Assembly: GCA_009859145.1 (NCBI GenBank)
Contig: VRVR01000021.1
Coordinates: forward strand, 9,507-73,506
DNA: 64,000 nucleotides
DNA from: Andalucia godoyi
Lineage: Eukaryota > Discoba > Jakobea > Jakobida > Andaluciidae
Direction of reading: 5' to 3'
Shown: one piece after another, positions 38,891-48,568 of the stretch
Layout of the letters: the number at the start of each line of letters is the position of its first letter
Numbering within the stretch: position 1 is the stretch's first letter
Program-made: the position numbers and the translations under genes
The notes under the pieces: generated by a model
Told to the model about the DNA's origin: nothing
Databases searched by the model: none
The model's input: only the letters and a program-made list of their open reading frames with translations

Positions 38891-39184
38891 CCTCTTGTTT
38901 TTTTTTTTCTTTTTTTCTTTTTCCTGCGTCTCCCAGTGCCGCTGCCAAGAACTGCCCCGCAGCGGATGTATCCTGTTCTGCAAACGTTTGCAGCCCTTGC
39001 ACAGGACCTTCCGGAAAAAGGGAAGCCAGGAAAACCACTGTAGTCCAGAGGGAATCGACACATGTCAACTCGTACCTCTTGAGGTTGAAAACTCCGGAAG
39101 AGCTGACGCAAGCGTCGACTGTCGAGCACTGACATATTGGAGTGGTTGGACACGGGGCGATGGGAAGTCGGTGGAGAGAAGGAA

Positions 39185-39622
39185 ATGGCGGAGAGGAGCG
39201 TTCGAGTGTTTGATATCTGTGGGTACTTTACGGGCCGTTACGAGGGTCATGGAATCGAACTTGTGCATGTGCACGAAGACGGGGAAAAGTACATTGGCAC
39301 AAAAGTGATTGGCGATCTCAACGTTCCGTCGGGATGCGTGTCCTTTGAAGTTCCCTACAGGCTAGTCATCACCGACCCGTCGCCCATGGCAGAAGCAGCG
39401 GGGCTTGCAGCGCATGGATTTCCGGGCGTTGCGATTGCGCTGAGTGATGGACACGGTTACATTGCAGAGCGGTTTCATCGCAACCCCGCCCGAATTCCAG
39501 GTTCGATTGTCGTGCATTCGTCGAATTCGTTTACGTTTACATGGTCTGCGCTTGGATCCATTTTCTTTTCCCGAGTTCAAGACTATCCGCTCCAGCCGGT
39601 ATCCACCGCACACTGCTCTTAG
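39185..39622 (+). CDS. Stand-alone FBXO31/EXECUTER-type domain protein
   Basis: About 145 residues from the ATG at 39185. It matches the C-terminal domain shared by FBXO31-type proteins and plant EXECUTER proteins: YFTGRYEGHGIELV, YIGTKVIGDLNVPSG, HGYIAERFHRNPARIPGSIVV, then FTFTWSALGSI. In FBXO31 this domain recognises substrates; here there is no F-box and almost nothing else. It may act as a recognition module for a separate ligase, or in an unrelated way. No introns seen. Ends 119 bp before the malate dehydrogenase stop. Confidence 0.65.
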   Translation: MAERSVRVFDICGYFTGRYEGHGIELVHVHEDGEKYIGTKVIGDLNVPSGCVSFEVPYRLVITDPSPMAEAAGLAAHGFPGVAIALSDGHGYIAERFHRNPARIPGSIVVHSSNSFTFTWSALGSIFFSRVQDYPLQPVSTAHCS

Positions 39623-39740
39623 GGGTAATTTTTCGTTCGTCTTTTAACTGCTGCTCTCAACACACACATACACACACATACACACACGTGCAGAAGGACG
39701 CACAAGATCCAAATGCAGAAGACGGATGTCGGACCCGCGG

Positions 39741-40733
39741 TTACTCGCCAAGAGCCTGTTTCCGCTCTTCGATGAGCTCGGCCTGTGTCTTGTTCAGCAT
39801 GTCTCTGGAGAATTGGTCAATGTCGAGACCCGGGACGATTCTCCATTCGCCGTTTGCACACTGCACCGGGAACGAGAAGATGAGGCCCTTTTCAACGCCA
39901 TACTCTCCCTTTGAGACAACAGCCATGGACACATACTCGCCCTCCTTTGTGCCGAGGACCCAGTCGTGCATGTGGTCGGCGATGGCATGAGCAGCCGACG
40001 CAGCAGACGACAGCTGTCGAGCCTTGATAACTGCGGCTCCGCGCTGCTGAACACACTTGATAAAATCAGAGTGCAACCAGGTCTGGTCGGTCTCTCCATT
40101 CAGAACGGTGTTCACGGAGCCTCGTCCTGCAATCTCGCCGTGCGAAACATCTGGATACTGAGTCGAGGAATGGTTGCCCCAGATGACAACGTTCTTCACA
40201 TCCCCCGGGTTCGCCTTTGCGCGGATGGCAATCTGTCCCTTGGCGCGGTTATGGTCAAGGCGAGTCAGCGCAGTCACGTTTTCCGCAGGAATGTCCTTTG
40301 CATATCGTGACAAGATGAGCGCATTGGTGTTGGCCGGGTTTCCGACCACGACAATCTTTGCAGTCTTCTTTGCAACCTTGTTGAGGATCTCGCCTTGTGC
40401 TTTGAAGATGCCGCAGTTTTTCTCCAGAAGATCCTTGCGCTCCATTCCGTCCTTGCGCGGGAATGCACCGAGGAACAGACCGTAGTCGATATCCTTGAAT
40501 GCCACCTCTGGGTTGTCCGTCGCGACGACTCCCGCAACAAGCGGATACGCGCAGTCTTCAATCTCCATCACCACTCCAGAAAGCACAGTCATCGCCGGCG
40601 CAATGTCTAGCAAGTGCAGAATCACCGGCTGCGAAGGCCCAAACACTCGACCCGAGCACACAAGCGGGATCAGCGAGTATGCAATTTGGCCAGCCGCACC
40701 AGTAATCACAATGCGCACAGGGGAGCTCGACAT
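39741..40733 (-). CDS. Malate dehydrogenase, cytosolic/type I
   Basis: 330 residues. Reversible malate/oxaloacetate oxidation with NAD. N-terminal Rossmann motif VRIVITGAAGQIAYSL; VGNPANTNAL; LTRLDHNRAKGQIA with the substrate-binding Arg; and NHSSTQYPDVSH with the catalytic His. The presence of GAAGQIAY rather than the mitochondrial GAxGGIGQP form, and no presequence, point to the cytosolic class. A start at MSSSPVRI is clear. Confidence 0.93.
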   Translation of the reverse strand: MSSSPVRIVITGAAGQIAYSLIPLVCSGRVFGPSQPVILHLLDIAPAMTVLSGVVMEIEDCAYPLVAGVVATDNPEVAFKDIDYGLFLGAFPRKDGMERKDLLEKNCGIFKAQGEILNKVAKKTAKIVVVGNPANTNALILSRYAKDIPAENVTALTRLDHNRAKGQIAIRAKANPGDVKNVVIWGNHSSTQYPDVSHGEIAGRGSVNTVLNGETDQTWLHSDFIKCVQQRGAAVIKARQLSSAASAAHAIADHMHDWVLGTKEGEYVSMAVVSKGEYGVEKGLIFSFPVQCANGEWRIVPGLDIDQFSRDMLNKTQAELIEERKQALGE

Positions 40734-41550
40734 GTTTTCAGAAACCGAAAGCGCAGAATGGTTGGATTTCTAAAATCAACAATAAAATTTAAAAAAACAA
40801 ACGAACGAAACAAAACAATTAAAAAATTAATTAAAAAAATTGATATTCAAAGAAAACGTCAGAACACAGAAAAGAAGTCGAAAAGGTTCAAGTAAAGAGT
40901 ATATATATAATTGGGGGAAAGGAAAGCACGCTGCTGGGCCGATGGAAAAACAGTCGCCAGTTGACTGACATGACAGCTGACATTGGAGGAGGGGGCCGTG
41001 CAGTTCTGTGCCAGCTGTACTGAAAACCGGACAAACACAAAAACACTAAGAGATGCATACGGAAGAGGAAGATGAGGGATTGAGATGCGATGCAATGATG
41101 CGAAGACGGTGCGTTTGCGCAAAGGACATTGATACAAATGACAAAAAAAAAAGAAAAAATTAAATTTAAAAAAATTAAAACAGATAATCAATGTACACCT
41201 CCAACAAAACGAAGCAGGAAACAAAAATGAAACGCTGAAATGATGAAGAAGGGAAAAAGGGAAAAGGGGGAAAAGGAAAACATATGAAAAGGCTGGAGAA
41301 GAGAAAATATCACAAAAAAGGAAAAAGTGGATCCATGAAGCGCCTGCAGGGGTTGATGCTTTGTCCTCGATGTAGATAAATTCCCCGACAGCCAGCCCCG
41401 ACAGACAACGATGGGACATTGGGAAGTGGGAAACGATTCAGGACAGTCTGGTGCGAGAATATTGGGTGGTCAGCGGGACTTGGCCGAGGGTTTTTTTTCT
41501 TTTCTTTTTTTTTTTTTTTTGATTTTGGGTTGTGAAGAGGGCGGGGGAGG
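40734..41550. other. Divergent promoter gap, malate dehydrogenase / sulfurtransferase
   Basis: About 815 bp between starts. AT-rich near MDH (40780-40850) and A-runs at 41140-41180; a T-run at 41490-41520 lies just before the sulfurtransferase ATG. No gene seen. Confidence 0.5.
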
Positions 41551-42507
41551 ATGATGCGAGTATCAACGAGCTGGCTGTCCTCTGTGATCCTGTCCAAGTC
41601 GGCGGGTGGTGGTGTTGTTCGTGTGATTGATGCATCGTGGCACATGCCTTCTGCGAACCGGAATGCACGCACCGAGTATTTTGCAAAACACATTCCTTTT
41701 GCTTCGTTTGTGGACATTGACCACGTGTCAGATACATCGTCGTCGTATCCACACATGATGCCCACTGCCGCGCACTTTGCAGAGTGCATGTCTGCGCTCC
41801 GCATCCGGGATTCGGACACGATTGTCGTGTATGACTCTGTGGGCATCTTCTCTGCACCTCGGCTCTACTGGATGTTTCGGGCATTCCAGCACAAGGGAGA
41901 CGTCTCGATCTTGGATGGAGGGCTGCCAAAATGGGTCCGCGACGGATACGGCGTCGAGTCGTCTGCGATCCGCGAAACCGCTCCTATGGGTGTTGTGTGC
42001 CATAGTGCGTATGATGCTGCTTCGTCGGCTACGTACTCGTATCCCGTGCCAAAGCTGAACACCGGGCTGATTAAGACGCTCGGGCAGATGCAGTCTCTGA
42101 GTTTGCAACTTTGTGGAAATGAAAGTGGAGTGTCGGCTGCGGAGAACGTAGTCGTTTTGGACGCAAGATCGGCAGATCGGTTCTATGGCAGACAGCCAGA
42201 ACCGCGACCAGGTCTTCCTGCGGGACACATGCCTGGCGCAAAGAACGTGCCATTCGGTTCCGTGTTGACAACAACTGGAGAGTTCAAGAGCCCCGATGAG
42301 CTCAAGACGGTGTTTGCTGCTCGTGGAGTGCGCCTTGAGGATCCGGAGCAGCACGTGGTGCTATCGTGCGGGTCGGGGGTGACTGCATGCGTCCTGTTCA
42401 GTGCACTGGAGATTGCTGGGGTTGACCGTGCGAGAATGGCTGTGTATGACGGTTCGTACTCGGAATGGGCTGCGCAAAAGGACGCCCCGATCTCCACAGC
42501 AGACTAG
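41551..42507 (+). CDS. 3-mercaptopyruvate sulfurtransferase / thiosulfate sulfurtransferase
   Basis: 318 residues with two rhodanese domains. The first (residues 20-140) contains VRVIDASWHMP and VVYDSVGIFSAPRLYWMFR; the second (165-315) contains VVLDARSADRFYG, GHMPGAKNVPF and the active-site loop SCGSGVTAC. The CGSGVTAC loop is typical of mercaptopyruvate sulfurtransferase, which makes persulfide and H2S from cysteine breakdown. The short basic N-terminus could target mitochondria. An upstream T-run lies in the leader. Confidence 0.9.
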   Translation: MMRVSTSWLSSVILSKSAGGGVVRVIDASWHMPSANRNARTEYFAKHIPFASFVDIDHVSDTSSSYPHMMPTAAHFAECMSALRIRDSDTIVVYDSVGIFSAPRLYWMFRAFQHKGDVSILDGGLPKWVRDGYGVESSAIRETAPMGVVCHSAYDAASSATYSYPVPKLNTGLIKTLGQMQSLSLQLCGNESGVSAAENVVVLDARSADRFYGRQPEPRPGLPAGHMPGAKNVPFGSVLTTTGEFKSPDELKTVFAARGVRLEDPEQHVVLSCGSGVTACVLFSALEIAGVDRARMAVYDGSYSEWAAQKDAPISTAD

Positions 42508-42809
42508 GGAAAACAAAAAATGCTTGTTCCTTCCCTCCGCCTTCAGTTCCCGCAGGCTTGCCAAAAACCATGTCGAAATCAATGGCCAATGACATAAATG
42601 CCAAACAAAATAAGGATGGTTATCATTTAATGTTTTTATATGTGTTTTCTGTTGTTGTTATTGTTTTGTTGTTGTTTTTTAACAGTAAAAAATGCTAAAA
42701 TAAAGAAGAGAGAGCGTGTGTCTTACGGAACTCTGCATATTCATCATGCTGTTTGGAGAAACCCATTCTCGTATTCAGGAATTCACGATCGGGTTGGGAA
42801 CCAGCAAGA

Positions 42810-45026
42810 TCAGACGGGGGCCGGCTCCCTGCGGCGGGCGATGAAATCCAGTTCCACATCTTCATCGTCCGTCGCAACATGCACGATGCCGGATCCGGTT
42901 GGAAGAGGCCCGGAGGACGATAGGCGCGCGCCGTGCGTGCGGTGCTGGACAGCCGGCTTCCCATACTGAGTACGATGATCATCGGCAAACAGCGGGTCAT
43001 ACGCGTCGTCAGTCGACAGCGCTCCCCAGCCAATTACCTTCGAGATGGAAGATTCCGCCGACGTAACTGACACCGAGTCCAGACGAGATGCAGCGGCTGC
43101 TCGAACGGCAGCTGACTTGGGACGATATGAGGAAACTGGGCGGCGTTTTGACGAATTGGGTTTCAGCGTCGTCGTGTCTGCGGACGAAGCAGTCATTGAG
43201 ATTGTCGAAACCACCGGAGACGCAGCCTTCGGAGTCCCGCGCGAGGCTGCCCCGGGGGGAACGGCTGCGACGAACTGGGGCGTTTGAGACGACTGCTGCG
43301 GTATGAGCGCCAGCGAGGAATCTGGCAACCGAGACGCCACTGCCGAATGAGGCCGCAGAGCGATCGGCTGGTTCTGGGCGTCCAGTGAAATGGTCCTGGC
43401 GGTGGATCGGGCATTCGACTTCACAGCATGGAGAATAGCAGACGGGCTTGCTGCATGGAACTTCGTAGTGATAGGCGAGTTGCCGGTGACCAAGACTTCT
43501 TTTCGCACGATTTGCACAGACGGATTCATGGGTTTGCGATGTGACGCAGGCGGGCTGGACGCTCGACCAGCTGACACCAATGAATCAGCTCCGAAGCCTG
43601 ATAGTGCATTCTCTGACGCCGACGACTCCGGTCGTTGGACGATTTGAGGCTTGTCAACGGGAACCAGATGCAAGACATCCCGGGGTGGAGAACTCGTCCG
43701 GTGCTCAGCCGATGCAAACTGTGCAATTCGACGAGGCGACGCGAACCGAACGTTTGGGGCCAGAATGGGATTGTTCTTTGAAACAGAGAACGCTCCCATG
43801 AGCACAAGATTCGACGATGTCTGTCGCGTTGCATGGCCGACGGTCTTGTTTCGCAATGTTTCTGGGATGCAAATATCAGATTCCGTATATCTGCGTCCAG
43901 AAGCCCGCGAGTCCTCTGCGTTGCTACGAAAAGTATCCGCACATTCCGAGCCCAAAACATCATCTCCGTCGCCTCGATCCTGATTTGCCCACGGTGACAG
44001 GTCCAGTAATGACACAGAATCTTTCTTCACCAACTTTGGAATCTTCTTTTTCGTCTTCTTCTTTTGCAGCGTCGCTTGTGTTTCGAGACTGTGGTGTGAC
44101 GCCGGGCTGGTACTCCCAGAGCCCCGCAGTATTGATGCAGATTTTGATCGTGCAAGCTCCGGAGACACTCGAGAGGGAGATCTGCGCTTCGGAGAGCGTT
44201 CATTTGCAGGAGAAACGCCTTGCAACGACGAAGCATTGGATGCATCATAGTGAGAAGACAAATCGCTGGCAAACGACGGATGGGCAAGGTACGACCCTGC
44301 AAGCGCAGACACCGGCCGGCTTGTGGCTGCACCAGGATCCTTGCTCTGCAGTCGAGGAACGCTGTCTGCTGCTGCACTCGCCCTTGTTCTTCTTCCCACC
44401 TTTTTTGACGTAAGCTCCCCGTCTTTGAATCGCTCATCTCTTCCATACTTGGCGACCAGGAAGTGTTCTTCATCCGACGATTGCACACCGTCGCTGTTCT
44501 CTGCATCTCGATCTCCCGAACCGGGTTTTTGAAACAGCAGCTTTTCAATTTCGAGCTGAACTCCATGCATCGTCGCAAATCTTTCTTTCGCCGGCAATGC
44601 TTGGAACTGCGGAGAAAACGGATGCACTTCTGTTTTTCCCGCCGCTTGCTCCTGTGCAGGCTTCTTGTTCGTCTGTTCAATATCCAAATCCTGGAGCGTG
44701 AAGGTCAGCGTTTGGGTCTCTCGATCGCGCAGCACTGGGCCTGAGAGAGGCGCAATAGGAGGCCTCTGTGCATGCAGCCGCGACATCGCGACAGCAGAAG
44801 TCCACATCCCCAGCAACGACGAGCCGAATGAAGTTGCATCTGCGTCCGACACAATATCGGAAATGTCGGCCACGCCTTGCAATCTTTGCAGCGAGTCGCA
44901 AAACAGACGAATGCAATACGCAGAGTTGATCGCATTGCGGTTCCGAGTCGGCTGTGTCGGACCCTGATAATCCAGCACCAGAGCCGCAAACGCCTTTTCC
45001 ATCGCCTTGCAATACGCATCAATCAT
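42810..45026 (-). CDS. Disordered Ser/Ala/Pro-rich protein of unknown function
   Basis: About 738 residues from the ATG at 45026 (MIDAYCKAMEK). The first 85 residues look like a small helical domain (YCIRLFCDSLQRLQGV). Most of the rest is disordered, Ser/Ala/Pro/Thr-rich with many S-P sites and short basic clusters. Patches around residues 330-360 (KKKTKKKIPKLVKK) are strongly basic. No family recognised; regulatory or cytoskeletal scaffolds have this look. The frame is open for 2.2 kb. Confidence 0.6.
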   Translation of the reverse strand: MIDAYCKAMEKAFAALVLDYQGPTQPTRNRNAINSAYCIRLFCDSLQRLQGVADISDIVSDADATSFGSSLLGMWTSAVAMSRLHAQRPPIAPLSGPVLRDRETQTLTFTLQDLDIEQTNKKPAQEQAAGKTEVHPFSPQFQALPAKERFATMHGVQLEIEKLLFQKPGSGDRDAENSDGVQSSDEEHFLVAKYGRDERFKDGELTSKKVGRRTRASAAADSVPRLQSKDPGAATSRPVSALAGSYLAHPSFASDLSSHYDASNASSLQGVSPANERSPKRRSPSRVSPELARSKSASILRGSGSTSPASHHSLETQATLQKKKTKKKIPKLVKKDSVSLLDLSPWANQDRGDGDDVLGSECADTFRSNAEDSRASGRRYTESDICIPETLRNKTVGHATRQTSSNLVLMGAFSVSKNNPILAPNVRFASPRRIAQFASAEHRTSSPPRDVLHLVPVDKPQIVQRPESSASENALSGFGADSLVSAGRASSPPASHRKPMNPSVQIVRKEVLVTGNSPITTKFHAASPSAILHAVKSNARSTARTISLDAQNQPIALRPHSAVASRLPDSSLALIPQQSSQTPQFVAAVPPGAASRGTPKAASPVVSTISMTASSADTTTLKPNSSKRRPVSSYRPKSAAVRAAAASRLDSVSVTSAESSISKVIGWGALSTDDAYDPLFADDHRTQYGKPAVQHRTHGARLSSSGPLPTGSGIVHVATDDEDVELDFIARRREPAPV

Positions 45027-45048
45027 TGCCGCAGCACCTGTGATCACC

Positions 45049-45090
<42 letters not shown>

Positions 45091-45819
45091 AAGTTGAACT
45101 TGGTTCTGTCGCTACGACTTTGAGCAGAGAGAGACACGGAGGGAAAAGACCAGCAAAAAGAAGAAGAAAGAAACGGCTCGAAAAGAAGGAAAAAAGTCGT
45201 TTTGAAAAAGCACGAGGTGGTTCGTTAACCCTTTTTGTTCTCATTTTTTTTTCCCTTTTGGATGAACGTCAGTCTTGTCTGCTCGCATCAGGTCGAAGCA
45301 GGAATGACTAATAAAAATAATATGTATAAAATAAGAAAGAAAGGGAAAAAAAATCGGATAGGAAACAGTAAAAGTGTGGATTCGAAAGAAAAGACATGAC
45401 GTACAGCAGCTTTTTTTTTCTCTCTCATACTCTTTTTTTCTTTTCTCTGTTCATACCTTTTGTTGTTGGCTCGTTTTCACGAAACTACTTGAGTTCGGTT
45501 GAGAAGGAAATGTCGGATATGAGCTGAATGATGAAATTTAATGGATTATCTACGCTTTCATATATTCAAATGTTCTTTTACTCTGTATTTGTTTTGGGTT
45601 TTCCTTTCTCCTTTTCTCTTTTATTTTTTTGTTCATTTATTAATTTTTTTGATTATTTAAAAGTACGCTTTTCCTGCAAGCGCCGTAGATTCCAGCTCGT
45701 CTGGGTTTCCAACAGACGCAAAACACACACACACATACATACACATACCACACGCGCGCGAGCAGAAAAGGGAACGAGAGAGAGAGAGAGAAAAGGGAAC
45801 AGAGAACAGAAGAACAGGG
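45027..45819. other. Divergent promoter gap with TC, AC and GA repeats
   Basis: About 790 bp between the disordered-protein start and the CxxC-protein start. TC run at about 45053-45086, AC/AT run at about 45722-45750 and GA run at about 45776-45793, with T-rich sequence between. No gene seen. Confidence 0.5.
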
Positions 45820-46323
45820 ATGGCATCGCCAATAAAAGGCAATTTTGCTGGAGAAGGCCTGACGACGAATACGCAAGCGCGGATATTCCAAGGGCTTCAG
45901 AAGAAGCAAAAGTGCGCACTTTGCGACGTGACGTTTTTTATGGACGGGCTTCCTGGGGCAGTGTCGTACAAATCTGTGTTTGAGCTGCGCCGGCGGTGGC
46001 AGAAGGGCCAGGATTCGTCGCCGCTTTCAAGAAGAGCAGCAGGAAAAATGTATGATAAGGCCGCAGTCTGCATTTTTTGCTTGCAGTTCTTCCTTGAAGG
46101 GTACACAAACGAAAACACGGCGTCCTTTGAGTACAGACAGGCAGAGACACAAAGACTCGCACCGGCTTCTCCAAGTCATGGCGAAAGACCGCGGTCGCCT
46201 GCATCCACACCATCGACTCCGATGCTAATGAGCAGGTCACACAGTCCATCCGGAAGGCCATCGAGCAGACAGCAGTCCGTCACGGGAACGCGATCCGTAG
46301 TAGTTTCACCCAAGTATCAGTAG
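45820..46323 (+). CDS. Small protein with two CxxC pairs, unknown function
   Basis: 167 residues. Residues 1-95 form a compact domain with KCALCDVTFF and, about 55 residues later, AAVCIFCLQFF, two CxxC knuckles that could bind one zinc ion. Between them is a conserved-looking helix (SVFELRRRWQKG) and RAAGKMYDKAAV. Residues 100-167 are Ser/Pro-rich with many S-P sites. No function assigned. Confidence 0.6.
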   Translation: MASPIKGNFAGEGLTTNTQARIFQGLQKKQKCALCDVTFFMDGLPGAVSYKSVFELRRRWQKGQDSSPLSRRAAGKMYDKAAVCIFCLQFFLEGYTNENTASFEYRQAETQRLAPASPSHGERPRSPASTPSTPMLMSRSHSPSGRPSSRQQSVTGTRSVVVSPKYQ

Positions 46324-46583
46324 TTTTCAATCCCTTTTGCACCATCTCGGTACTTTCCCCTCCTCTTCCTTCCTTCTTCTGTTTGTTAACAAGGAATCTG
46401 TGCAAGAAAAGCATCGATAAACATTCGCCCGAATGCACTCCCGGCAAGTAAGTTGAAGAAAGGCAGTGAATAGACGTGGCATTCTTTCATTCTTTCACTT
46501 TTTATTATTATTTGGCTGTTGTTTTTTTTTTTTTTTTTTTTTTTTTCGCTTTAAGAATCAACACAACAAAGACAAAACCTGAT
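46324..46583. other. Convergent intergenic gap with poly-T tract
   Basis: About 260 bp between the CxxC-protein stop and the HIBCH stop, with a T-run of about 26 at 46521-46546. Confidence 0.5.
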
Positions 46584-47855
46584 CTATGCTCTGGGGCGAA
46601 TTTGGTAAAACTCCAGCTCCTCGTCGGGCATGGGAGACAAGAGCTCCTTGACCAGCGACGGCGGAACGTCTTCGATTCGCGATGGGGAGTACTGCGGATC
46701 ACCCTGCTTCTTCTTCAGCGTGCAAAGGGTGCCGTCTGCAAAGTCATCCCGTTCGACCATCCGAATTGCAGCGCGATACTCGAGAATCATGCAAGAAAAT
46801 ACATCGAGCTTCCTTCCTCGATGGAACGACTCGAAAAACAAACACTCTGAAGTGGGACATTTTGTTCGGATAGTGTCATAACACTGCTTTGCAAAGTCTG
46901 TTTTTTTCTTGAGCAAGTTGTCCAACACGTGGTGAATCGTTGCTCCCTTGAAGAGTTCTTGAACCTGCGCAAACGTCTTTTCGAACGCATCGAGATCCTT
47001 TTGCTGCGGCCGCTGCGCAACCTTGGAAATGTTCTCTTCAATCCACGCTCGAACACACGCGTCGCTCTGGAAGTCATCTGAAATCAGGTTTTTCTTGAGA
47101 TCGCCGAACTTTGCAGAAGGCACAAAGTGCGAGGCAATTCCATGCGTAAGGACCTCGATGCCCTTCAGCCGCACCGAGCAAAGCCCCAAATACAGCCCCA
47201 AGTTCCCTCGCAGTCTCGGCAGAAAATACGTGGCAGACACATCTGGCCAGAGACCAATCCCGGCCTCCGGCATCGCAAACAGCGTTGTCTCGTTGCAGAT
47301 CTGAAACGTTGCATTCTTTGCAAGTCCGACCCCACCACCCATCCACACCCCCTGCACAAGCGCTACAAATGGCTTTGTGTACTCCGCAATGAGTCTGTCG
47401 AGATTGTACTCAGTTGCGAAAAACACTCTTGGAAACGAATATGCATTTGTGTTGCAGTCGTAGCGCGTCAGCAGCGGAGCATGCTCCATTTTTGCTTTTT
47501 CCTTTTCCAAGTGACATTCCGCAAGCGTCATGATGTCACCACCAGCACAAAAGCCCTTTCCCTCGCCCGTTACAAGCACAAACTTCACCGCCTCGTCGAA
47601 CTGCGCACGCGCAACAAGAATTTGGATCAACTTAAGCATAGGCAGCGTCATTGCATTCAGCTTGGACGGTCGGTTCAGCGATATTTGCAAGCACCCGTTC
47701 TTGTGAAGTTTTGACAAAATGCCCTCTTCATCGCGATCGTAGAAGGATCTCGACACCGGTCCTGACACATCCACCAAAGACAGCCCGTAGTCTCCACATA
47801 TCTCTGGGAAAACCTGCTTGGAAAGAACGGCTAGACGATTCGTCGCATTCGCCAT
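46584..47855 (-). CDS. 3-hydroxyisobutyryl-CoA hydrolase
   Basis: 423 residues of the enoyl-CoA hydratase/isomerase fold. Hydrolyses 3-hydroxyisobutyryl-CoA in mitochondrial valine breakdown. Motifs: LNRPSKLNAM, VTGEGKGFCAGGDI (oxyanion-hole and substrate loop), VWMGGGVGLA, and FAMPEAGIGLWPDVSATYFLPRL, the HIBCH-specific block with the catalytic Glu/Asp residues. The long C-terminus after residue 270 is typical of HIBCH over plain hydratases. The N-terminus (about 30 residues) may target mitochondria. Confidence 0.9.
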   Translation of the reverse strand: MANATNRLAVLSKQVFPEICGDYGLSLVDVSGPVSRSFYDRDEEGILSKLHKNGCLQISLNRPSKLNAMTLPMLKLIQILVARAQFDEAVKFVLVTGEGKGFCAGGDIMTLAECHLEKEKAKMEHAPLLTRYDCNTNAYSFPRVFFATEYNLDRLIAEYTKPFVALVQGVWMGGGVGLAKNATFQICNETTLFAMPEAGIGLWPDVSATYFLPRLRGNLGLYLGLCSVRLKGIEVLTHGIASHFVPSAKFGDLKKNLISDDFQSDACVRAWIEENISKVAQRPQQKDLDAFEKTFAQVQELFKGATIHHVLDNLLKKKTDFAKQCYDTIRTKCPTSECLFFESFHRGRKLDVFSCMILEYRAAIRMVERDDFADGTLCTLKKKQGDPQYSPSRIEDVPPSLVKELLSPMPDEELEFYQIRPRA

Positions 47856-48568
47856 GACTGGAATATAAAAAAACTGCTTCTAAATAGAAGGGAAAGAAAG
47901 TGAAATGAAATGATTTATAACAATATAAACAATTAAATATATAAATATAAATATAAATACAAGTTAAGGAGCGTTGCAGAATGAAACGTTTTCTCAATAT
48001 GCAGTTTCAAAAAAATGCAGGACACGATCTAGCATCAAGCACAAAGCACAAAGCATCACTTTCCTTTTCCGCAAATGGAAATATTCCCCTGGAAAACGTG
48101 GAAAAACCTCCGGAATTGGTAAAACGACAAAGCTGACAGCATTTGATGTTGTGTCCGAGCAGTGTCCCGTGACAAGTTGAACGTGCATGGAACTGCTGTC
48201 ACTGCACAGTGGACTTGTTTATCTCGATAGGGGCAATTTTGTCTGGATGTTCTGTTCGTCTGACGCATTCGAGTACAATGCAAATCGATGTTCATCTTGA
48301 ACCAAGTTTCCGAACAGCACGCTCGAAGCTGGGCCCTTCCGTTGGGCAGAAAGAACTTCAAGCCAGAGACGCAACGGGAAATGAGAGGCAGAAGGGGAGA
48401 AAGAAAAAAACCGTGCTCGACATCGAAAAGGAGGAGGTGCAAAGAAGAGACTGTCTTCTATTTTTTGGCGGAATCTGAAACAAACGATCGCAACACTTTT
48501 TTGGCTGAAGAAGAAAGAAGAACAGTGAAGAGCGGGGGGGAAAACAGAAAAGAAGAAAGAAATTCGCG
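47856..48568. other. Divergent promoter gap, HIBCH / ceramide synthase
   Basis: About 710 bp. AT-rich near HIBCH (47910-47960). Short frames at 48056-48442 and 48288-48671 are not family-like. No gene seen. Confidence 0.5.

Noticed and set aside
45053..45086. TC run as functional GAGA-type regulatory element
   Set aside because: Several similar dinucleotide runs lie in most gaps of this window; nothing ties this one to regulation.
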